From the NCBI GenBank assembly GCA_900542555.1, contig UQNU01000048.1, positions 1-19,127 on the forward strand: 19,127 nt of DNA, in the 5' to 3' direction. The notes below the pieces were generated by a model that was not told the origin of the DNA, did not search any database, and saw only the letters and a list, made by a program, of their open reading frames with translations. Source of the stretch: an uncultured Collinsella sp. GTDB taxonomy: Bacteria > Actinomycetota > Coriobacteriia > Coriobacteriales > Coriobacteriaceae. The position numbers and the translations under genes are program-made. This document shows positions 13,894 to 19,127 of this stretch, one piece after another; positions within the stretch are counted from its first letter, which is position 1, and each line of letters starts with the position of its first letter.

Positions 13894-14542
13894 GGGCGTC
13901 CTCCTGAAACGTCGTGGCATCGTTGTTATCGGCATCGGTGACGGCACTATCGTCCTCACCGTCGTCATCGCCGACCCAACGAAGCAGGTCGACCGAGGTA
14001 ATGCCGTAGCGCTTCTCACGTACAGTCTCAAAGCCTGCCGGATGCGCGCCCGCATCGGCGGAGGCATGCTCAAACAGGGCATAAGCGCCAGGCGCAAGCA
14101 GACCCTGCTGAGCCAGGTTTTGCAGCATTTCCTCGACCGGCTCGGCACCAAAAGCATAGGGCGGGTCGAGCAGGACCAAATCAAAGGGGCCGCCCGGTAC
14201 ACGACCGCGCGAGGCACTTGCCAGCATGTCGCCCGTGACCACACGCCAACGCGCACGGTCACGGCAGAGCGACTCGATATTCTTGGTAATGAGCCGCGCG
14301 GCGTTGCGATCGATCTCAAACGTCGTGAGCGAGCGGGCCCCACGAGAGAGCATCTCTAACCCTAAGGCACCGGAGCCGCCAAAGGCGTCCAGCACACGAA
14401 CCTCGTCCAAATCGAAATCGAATGCCGACATGACCATAGATGCGCACGCCTCGCGCACGCGATCAGTCGTGGGGCGGGTGACATCGCGACCACGGGGCTC
14501 CTCGATCTTACGACCGCGCCATTCGCCGCCGATGATTCTCAT
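13886..14542 (-). CDS. rsmD: 16S rRNA (guanine966-N2)-methyltransferase RsmD
   Basis: SAM-dependent enzyme methylating G966 of 16S rRNA. It has 218 residues. The N-terminal MRIIGGEWRGRKIEEP and RPTTDRVREA at 23-32 are family hallmarks. The SAM-binding motif is LDAFGGSGALGLEMLSRGA at 51-69, and the catalytic DPPY is at 126-129. After the usual domain it carries an acidic Asp-rich tail (DDDGEDDSAVTDADNNDA) of about 30 residues that is not part of the fold. The start overlaps the recG stop (ATGA), so translation is likely coupled, and its 3' end overlaps coaD by eight bases. The recG-rsmD-coaD order is common in Gram-positive bacteria. Confidence 0.95.
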   Translation of the reverse strand: MRIIGGEWRGRKIEEPRGRDVTRPTTDRVREACASMVMSAFDFDLDEVRVLDAFGGSGALGLEMLSRGARSLTTFEIDRNAARLITKNIESLCRDRARWRVVTGDMLASASRGRVPGGPFDLVLLDPPYAFGAEPVEEMLQNLAQQGLLAPGAYALFEHASADAGAHPAGFETVREKRYGITSVDLLRWVGDDDGEDDSAVTDADNNDATTFQEDAHE

Positions 14543-16716
14543 CCTCCGCTGACCTCCTTAAAAATGTGTCGATATCGCATGGCGACCGCATCGCGCAGGG
14601 GGCGCGTCGCCACGGAGTCAAGGGTGCAAGCATACCGCAAGAGCTCGACCGCGTCCAAATGGGCCCACTCGATCAGCTCCTCGTCGGCATCCAGGTCGAC
14701 AAAGCGCAGGGTCACACCACCATGCTGGCGATAACCCAGGATCTCGCCTTCATGGCGCAGGCGCAGGTCCATCTGGGCGAGCGTAAAGCCGTCCGAGGTC
14801 TTTTCGAGCGACTGGAGACGATCTTGCGCTGCTGAAGCGCCGCCGTTGCCCTTGGAATGCGTCATGACCAGGCACGTGCCCGACACGCTGCCACGGCCCA
14901 CGCGACCCCGAAGCTGGTGCAGGGCAGCCAAACCAAAGCGCTCGCCGTTCTCGATGACCATGACGGTGGCGTTGGGCACGTCGACGCCTACCTCGACCAC
15001 CGTGGTCGATACGAGCACGTCGATCTCGCCGCGCTTGAAGGCATCGATCACGCGGTCCTTCTCCCCCGCCGGCATGCGGCCGTGAAGGCGCTCGATAGTG
15101 AGACCCGGCAGCGCCAGACGCAGGCGGTCGAGCTCGGTCGCCGTATCGTGCAGCGGCACGGGGACCGTCACGCGGCCCTCGTCGTCGCGGGCGATACCGG
15201 GCACGTCTTCCAGCTCATCGGCCGAGTCACTCGGCTCCACGAGCGGGCAAATCACGTAGGCCTGCTGACCCTTTTCATGCGCCTCGCGGATGGCGCCATA
15301 GGCGAGGTCGCGGCTCGACTCGGTGAGCACGCGTGTCCTCACGCCAGCGCCAGGGACGGGCCGATGGCGGATGATGCTCGTGTCCAGATCGCCGTAGACC
15401 GAAAGCGCCAGCGTACGCGGGATGGGCGTTGCCGTCATAACGAGCAGGTCCGCACCGGGACCCTTGGCACGCAGGGCGTTACGCTGGCCTACGCCAAAGC
15501 GGTGCTGCTCGTCGATGACCACGAGCGACAGATGCTTGAACGCAACGTCATCCGAAAGCACCGCATGGGTGCCAAAGAGCACGTCAAGCTCGCCCGATTC
15601 CAGCTGGGCATGGATGCGCTCGCGCTCTGCGGCCGGCGTGGCGCCCGTCAGAAGCGCCCAGGACATGCTGGCCTGCGAGAGTAGAGGGCCGGTCTTATCG
15701 GCATATTGGCGCGCCAGCACGCCCGTGGGCGCCATAACGCAGGCCTGGGTACCGCTATCGGCAGCCACAGCCAGCGCGCAGGCAGCAACGGCGGTCTTGC
15801 CGGTACCGACATCGCCCAGCAGCAGCCGGTTCATCACTCGCCCGCCATCGCACATATCATGCAGGATGTCTTGGAACGCGGCCTCCTGCTCGTCGCTCAG
15901 CGAAAACGGCAGGGCTTGCTTGAGCACGGCCAGGTGCTCGCCCGCGGTGTGGGCATAGGGCACCACATCGACCAGGCCGCCGTCGTTGCGCAGGCGCAGC
16001 GCCAGCTGCAGGTAGAGGCACTCCTCGTAGGCAAGCCGTGCGCGCGCGATATCGCGCTCAGCCATGCTCGAGGGAAAGTGGATCGAGCGCAAAGCGCGGG
16101 CATTGCTCATGAGGCGACGCTTAACGCGCAAGCGTGCCGGAATGGGATCAAAGGGATTGCCGACGACCTCGAGCGCGCCGCTTACGATGCGGCGCATCCA
16201 CGCCTGGCTTACGCCATCACTCACGTAATGGACCGGCAGGATAGTGCCCGCGGCACGCCCTTCCTCGAGCTTTTCAAAGTGCGGCGAGGCCATCTGCTTA
16301 AAACCGTAGGCAAACTCAACCTTGCCCATCACGGCCAGGCGGTCGCCCTGCTTAAGCTGCTGGGCAATCCAGGGCTGGCGGAAAAAGGCGACCTGCAGCA
16401 CGCCCGTCTCGTCAACGAGTGAGACCTCGGTCACCTGCATGCGCGGACGCGGCTGTTTTTGGACGATACGGTCGACCGTGGCGATGATGGTGCACACAGT
16501 ACCGATGGGCGCCATCTCGATAGACCAAGAACAGGTAAAGTCCAGGTATCGATGAGGGATATGGAGAAGGAGGTCCCCCACCGTCCGAATTCCCAGAAGG
16601 CGAAGGGCCTCCTCACGTTTACCCGAAACATATTTGAGTCGCGCGATATCCTCGTCGAGCGCATTGCTCTGGGCAAAGCGCTCCGAGACGCGCGGCACGG
16701 AGCACAGCTCGGACAT
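14539..16716 (-). CDS. recG: ATP-dependent DNA helicase RecG
   Basis: Branch-migrating helicase that regresses stalled forks and processes D- and R-loops. The 725 residues match the usual length. An N-terminal wedge/OB domain lies at about 60-150 (CTIIATVDRIVQKQPRPRM, GDRLAVMGKVEF). Helicase motifs follow: Walker A LLLGDVGTGKTAVA around 298-311, DEQH box VIDEQHRFGVGQRN at 400-413, motif III MTATPIPRTLALS at 427-439, then GRMPAGEKDRVIDAFKRGEI, VSTTVVEVGVDVPNATVMVI and QLRGRVGRG. C-terminal domain includes LRLRHEGEILGYRQHG. The ATG lies nine bases after the fakA stop; the ribosome-binding site (TAGG) is weak, so coupling to fakA is likely. Confidence 0.97.
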   Translation of the reverse strand: MSELCSVPRVSERFAQSNALDEDIARLKYVSGKREEALRLLGIRTVGDLLLHIPHRYLDFTCSWSIEMAPIGTVCTIIATVDRIVQKQPRPRMQVTEVSLVDETGVLQVAFFRQPWIAQQLKQGDRLAVMGKVEFAYGFKQMASPHFEKLEEGRAAGTILPVHYVSDGVSQAWMRRIVSGALEVVGNPFDPIPARLRVKRRLMSNARALRSIHFPSSMAERDIARARLAYEECLYLQLALRLRNDGGLVDVVPYAHTAGEHLAVLKQALPFSLSDEQEAAFQDILHDMCDGGRVMNRLLLGDVGTGKTAVAACALAVAADSGTQACVMAPTGVLARQYADKTGPLLSQASMSWALLTGATPAAERERIHAQLESGELDVLFGTHAVLSDDVAFKHLSLVVIDEQHRFGVGQRNALRAKGPGADLLVMTATPIPRTLALSVYGDLDTSIIRHRPVPGAGVRTRVLTESSRDLAYGAIREAHEKGQQAYVICPLVEPSDSADELEDVPGIARDDEGRVTVPVPLHDTATELDRLRLALPGLTIERLHGRMPAGEKDRVIDAFKRGEIDVLVSTTVVEVGVDVPNATVMVIENGERFGLAALHQLRGRVGRGSVSGTCLVMTHSKGNGGASAAQDRLQSLEKTSDGFTLAQMDLRLRHEGEILGYRQHGGVTLRFVDLDADEELIEWAHLDAVELLRYACTLDSVATRPLRDAVAMRYRHIFKEVSGG

Positions 16717-16725
16717 AGGCAGAGC

Positions 16726-18387
16726 CTACTCGATCGAGAAGATCACGGGATAGAGCGGCTGCTCGCCACGATGGGCGTCGATCTCCAGATCGGGCTGAGC
16801 CTCCTCGATGGCGTCGACGATCTCCTGGAAGGCCTCGTCGGACAGCTCCTCGCCGGCCAGAATCGTCAGCGCGTCACCCTCCTCTTCCTCCTGCATGCGG
16901 TTGATGCAGTCGAGCGTGACCTGCTTCACGTCGGAACCGACCACGTCGATGGAGCCGGCGATGATGCCCATGACGTCACCGGAGTGAATCGGAGAGCCGT
17001 CCGAGGCGCTGGAGTCGCGCACGGCGCGGGTGACCTCGCCATCGCGGACCTCGCTGATGGCGTCAACCATGGCGGCAACGGCGTCCTCGAGCTCAGAATC
17101 GGGCAGGACGGCGAACAGCGCGGAGAACGCCTGCGGGACGGTCTTGGTGGGAACGACGGCGACCTTCTTGTCGGTGCAGGCAGAGGCTGCGGCCTCGGCA
17201 GCCATGCGGATGTTGCCGTTATTGGGCAGGATGATGACCGAGGTCGCGTTGACCTGGTCGACGGCGCCCAACAGGTCGGCGGTCGAGGGGTTCATGGTCT
17301 GGCCACCCGAGACGATCACGTCAACGCCGAGGGACTTGAGGATGTCGGCCTCACCGGAACCGGCGGCAACGGCGACAAAGCCCAGGGCCTTCGCGGGCTC
17401 GGCGGCCTTCTCCTGATCCCCGTGGATCTTAGCGGTACGGTCGTGGGCCTCCATCTCCATGTTGTGGATAAAGACCTCATAGATCTGACCAAGCTGCAGC
17501 ATGTGCTCGAGCACCAGGTTGGGGGTGTTGGAGTGCACGTGGATCTTGTAGTCGGGATAGGCACCCACGAGCAACTCGCAGTCGCCCATGGAGCCCAGGA
17601 ACTTAAGGCACTCGTCCTCGTCAAACGGGGCATCGGCCTTAAAGAGGAACTCGTTGCAGTAGCGGAACTCCGAGCCCTCCCAGTCATCGTTGGCCTCGAT
17701 CTCAACGCGACCGAGGGCCGCATCGCGGGCAGAGCCGGCAGAATCAAACGTGGCGGAGAAATCCTCGACAACGGTGCTACGGCCGAGCGCAGCGGCAACA
17801 AAGTTCTCCAGGAAGATGGCAAAGCCAAAGGCGCCGGAGTCGACCACGCCGTTCTCCTTCAGAACCGGCAGCAGGTCGGGCGTGCGGGCGACAGACTGGT
17901 AGGCCTCGACAACGATGGCATCGAGCGCGTCCTCGGCCGAGAACTTCTTCTTTTCGCATTCGTCGGCCTTGGTCGAGACATCGCGCAGTACCGTGAGGAT
18001 CGTGCCCTCGATGGGCTTGCGGACGGCCTGGAAGGCGACCTTGACGGCACGACGGAACGCATAAGCGATGTTGGCGGAGGTAATGGGCTCATCGGCAGAG
18101 ACGAGGCCCTCGGCCACGCCGCGCAGAATCTGCGACGTGATGACGCCGGAGTTACCGCGGGCGCCCATGAGGGAGCCGTGAGTGATGGCGCCAGCGATGG
18201 CCTCCATGTCGGCATCGGCGGGAAGGGCGGAGAGCTCCTTGGTCACCGAGGCGAGCGTGAGCGACATGTTGGTGCCGGTATCGCCGTCGGGTACGGGGAA
18301 GACGTTGAGCTTGTTGATCTCCTCGGCCTTGTCGGAAACGGCAGCCGCAGCGATCGGAAAACAGGTGCGAATGGTCTTTGCAATCAT
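16726..18387 (-). CDS. fakA: Fatty acid kinase FakA / DAK1-DegV-partner (YloV family)
   Basis: Predicted to phosphorylate fatty acids bound to a FakB (DegV-type) partner, giving acyl-phosphate for phospholipid synthesis; PlsX in the same block uses the same intermediate. It has 553 residues. The N-terminal DhaL-like nucleotide domain shows LNVFPVPDGDTGTNMSLTL at 27-45, with the Mg-binding Asp residues, and GSLMGARGNSGVITSQ at 71-86. The middle domain includes the PVLKENGVVDSGAFGFAIFL block, and the C-terminal DegV-like part includes HVHSNTPNLVLEHMLQLGQI. The neighbour upstream is an Asp23-family gene, a standard pairing. No FakB/DegV gene is in the window. The start ATG has only a distant GGAG, so expression probably depends on the upstream gene 27 bp away. 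Confidence 0.9.
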   Translation of the reverse strand: MIAKTIRTCFPIAAAAVSDKAEEINKLNVFPVPDGDTGTNMSLTLASVTKELSALPADADMEAIAGAITHGSLMGARGNSGVITSQILRGVAEGLVSADEPITSANIAYAFRRAVKVAFQAVRKPIEGTILTVLRDVSTKADECEKKKFSAEDALDAIVVEAYQSVARTPDLLPVLKENGVVDSGAFGFAIFLENFVAAALGRSTVVEDFSATFDSAGSARDAALGRVEIEANDDWEGSEFRYCNEFLFKADAPFDEDECLKFLGSMGDCELLVGAYPDYKIHVHSNTPNLVLEHMLQLGQIYEVFIHNMEMEAHDRTAKIHGDQEKAAEPAKALGFVAVAAGSGEADILKSLGVDVIVSGGQTMNPSTADLLGAVDQVNATSVIILPNNGNIRMAAEAAASACTDKKVAVVPTKTVPQAFSALFAVLPDSELEDAVAAMVDAISEVRDGEVTRAVRDSSASDGSPIHSGDVMGIIAGSIDVVGSDVKQVTLDCINRMQEEEEGDALTILAGEELSDEAFQEIVDAIEEAQPDLEIDAHRGEQPLYPVIFSIE

Positions 18388-18414
18388 GGGTATTTGAATC
18401 TCCGTTTTCGGATG

Positions 18415-18771
18415 CTAGTTCAGACGGCTCTTGAGCGCGTCGATATGGATGCCGATCTTAAGGCTGGCGGGATCGATCTGGGCGATCTCCTGCAAAGTGA
18501 AGGCAACGGAGCTCGAAAGATTATGGCAGACGGACTTCATGTTGACGCCGTTCTCGAGCACGACGTGAAGATCGACCGTAAGGCCGTTCTCGTCGGCGGA
18601 GACAAGCACGCCCTTGCGGAGGCGCTGACCGGCAAGCAGGCGCACGCTCTCGGCGCCCTGGAGCTGCTCAGCCATACCGACAACGCCATAGCACGTCATC
18701 GCGGCGTAACCGGCAATATCGGCAATAACGTCGTTCGAGACGCTCAGGCTGCCGTTAATGGTCTCAGACAC
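18415..18771 (-). CDS. Asp23/Gls24 family envelope-stress protein (YloU-like)
   Basis: The 118-residue protein of the Asp23/Gls24 family begins MSETINGSLSVSNDVIADIA, followed by GYAAMTCYGVVGMA and RLRKGVLVSADENGLTVDLH, the usual family order. The GTG at 18771 is six bases after AAGGAG and gives the normal family N-terminus. The frame is open further upstream to 18804, but that ATG has no ribosome-binding site. Asp23 proteins are soluble and are recruited to the membrane by partner proteins; the version next to fakA is of unknown function but highly conserved in position. It is the first gene of the long minus-strand block. Confidence 0.9.
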   Translation of the reverse strand: MSETINGSLSVSNDVIADIAGYAAMTCYGVVGMAEQLQGAESVRLLAGQRLRKGVLVSADENGLTVDLHVVLENGVNMKSVCHNLSSSVAFTLQEIAQIDPASLKIGIHIDALKSRLN

Positions 18772-18827
18772 AAGAATCTCCTTATCTGGTGCTCGCGGCA
18801 CCATCTCGTGGGAGCAATCATTGCAAT

Positions 18828-18833
18828 ATTCTA
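18828..18833 (-). promoter_or_regulatory. Candidate -10 element for the Asp23-fakA-recG operon
   Basis: The minus strand reads TAGAAT (5 of 6) 57 bp before the Asp23 start. No clear -35 is seen. The gap between this gene and the tRNA terminator is about 160 bp and contains nothing else recognisable, so the promoter must lie here or slightly upstream. Confidence 0.35.
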
Positions 18834-18931
18834 CAACGACCGCGCCGTGTTGAGGTGGAGGGCCTCCGGATTACATCCTCGACACGAAATGTTGATATGG
18901 TAACGTTCACGAACGGCGATCGCGACATGAA

Positions 18932-18959
18932 AAAACCCGCCGCATAAGCGACGGGTTTT
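18932..18959 (-). terminator. Intrinsic terminator of the tRNA-Asn transcript
   Basis: Arms AAAACCCG and CGGGTTTT, an inner CGC/GCG pair and a four-base loop (ATAA) form a long stem with a single C-A mismatch. On the minus strand it is followed by TTTTTT. It lies seven bases after the tRNA CCA end and separates the tRNA pair from the Asp23 operon. Confidence 0.85.
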
Positions 18960-18965
18960 ACAACC

Positions 18966-19040
18966 TGGCTCCCCGGGTAGGACTCGAACCTACAACAGCG
19001 CGGTTAACAGCCGCGTGCTCTACCATTGAGCTACCGAGGA
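18966..19040 (-). tRNA. tRNA-Asn (anticodon GTT)
   Basis: A 75-nt cloverleaf on the minus strand. Acceptor stem TCCTCGG/CCGGGGA, D-stem GCTC/GAGC, anticodon stem CGCGG/CCGCG with loop CTGTTAA (anticodon GTT), variable CTGTT, T-stem GTAGG/CCTAC with TTCGAGT loop. The 3' CCA is encoded. One T-G pair in the acceptor stem is acceptable. Confidence 0.97.
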
Positions 19041-19073
19041 ATTTAAAGCCCAACGGAAAGGGCTGGAAAATTC

Positions 19074-19127
19074 TGGCTCCCCGGGTAGGACTCGAACCTA
19101 CAACAGCGCGGTTAACAGCCGCGTGCT
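19074..19127 (-). tRNA. tRNA-Asn (anticodon GTT), second tandem copy, 5' end outside window
   Basis: The 54 bases present are identical to the 3' part of the first copy, including the anticodon stem-loop with GTT, the T-arm, acceptor strand and encoded CCA. The 33-bp spacer between copies (19041-19073) holds a small AGCCC/GGGCT hairpin that could help processing. Confidence 0.93.

Noticed and set aside
13894..14343. Extension of coaD by about 150 residues
   Set aside because: It lies inside rsmD in another frame and reads as an Arg/Pro/Ser-rich shadow. The ATG at 13893 gives the standard CoaD length.
16459..18903. Very long open frame (814 codons) on the plus strand
   Set aside because: It is the mirror of fakA, part of recG and Asp23. 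The real genes on the minus strand have clear motifs and ribosome-binding sites. The mirror peptide is low-complexity (Gly/Asp/Leu/His-rich) with no domain, as expected from GC-rich codon bias.
1..19127. CRISPR array, insertion sequence, prophage or toxin-antitoxin module
   Set aside because: I saw no spaced direct repeats, transposase/integrase motifs, terminal inverted repeats or small paired genes. Nearly all sequence is accounted for by housekeeping genes.

Overview
The window is a compact, housekeeping-type stretch of a moderately high-GC bacterial chromosome. Protein content and gene order (Asp23-FakA-RecG-RsmD-CoaD, a SepIVA-like coiled-coil protein, DUF177-bL32-PlsX-AcpP-RNase III-SMC-FtsY-Ffh) resemble an actinobacterial arrangement. 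The B. subtilis/clostridial-looking ThyA and DHFR and the DUF134/NifX protein suggest a gut Coriobacteriia (Collinsella-like) genome. The taxonomic placement is inference from remembered gene order and protein style; no search was run.

Layout. Positions 1-301 (minus) hold the N-terminal part of a MATE-family exporter cut by the window edge. A SpoU/TrmH-type RNA 2'-O-methyltransferase follows (427-1341, minus), then the thymidylate pair thyA-folA (2827 down to 1451, minus). Divergent from thyA is the only plus-strand gene, a DUF134-NifX/NifB-domain fusion with a Cys/His-rich tail (2994-3758). Two related palindromes flank its promoter region, and an internal ribosome-binding site sits at the domain junction. 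A bidirectional hairpin terminator at 3822-3853 separates it from the long minus-strand block.

The minus-strand block is read from 18771 down to 3879. It contains Asp23/Gls24 protein, fatty-acid kinase FakA, RecG, RsmD, CoaD, a SepIVA/DivIVA-like coiled-coil protein, DUF177 (YceD), bL32, PlsX, AcpP, RNase III, SMC, FtsY and Ffh. Spacing is tight and several junctions overlap (ATGA, TAATG), so translational coupling is likely. A hairpin with a T-tract between rpmF and plsX, and a perfect inverted repeat between plsX and acpP, mark likely control points that split the block into sub-operons. At the right edge are two tandem tRNA-Asn(GTT) genes on the minus strand, the second cut by the window, followed by a strong terminator at 18932-18959.

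Functional themes. Lipid and cofactor supply: FakA makes acyl-phosphate, CoaD makes the CoA precursor of the ACP prosthetic group, PlsX interconverts acyl-ACP and acyl-phosphate, and AcpP is the carrier. Protein targeting: FtsY and Ffh are the SRP receptor and SRP GTPase. Chromosome maintenance and division: SMC, RecG and the SepIVA-like protein. Ribosome and RNA: RsmD, DUF177, bL32, RNase III and the TrmH-like enzyme. I see no mobile elements, CRISPR arrays or phage genes. The least ordinary part is the DUF134-NifX gene and its control region.
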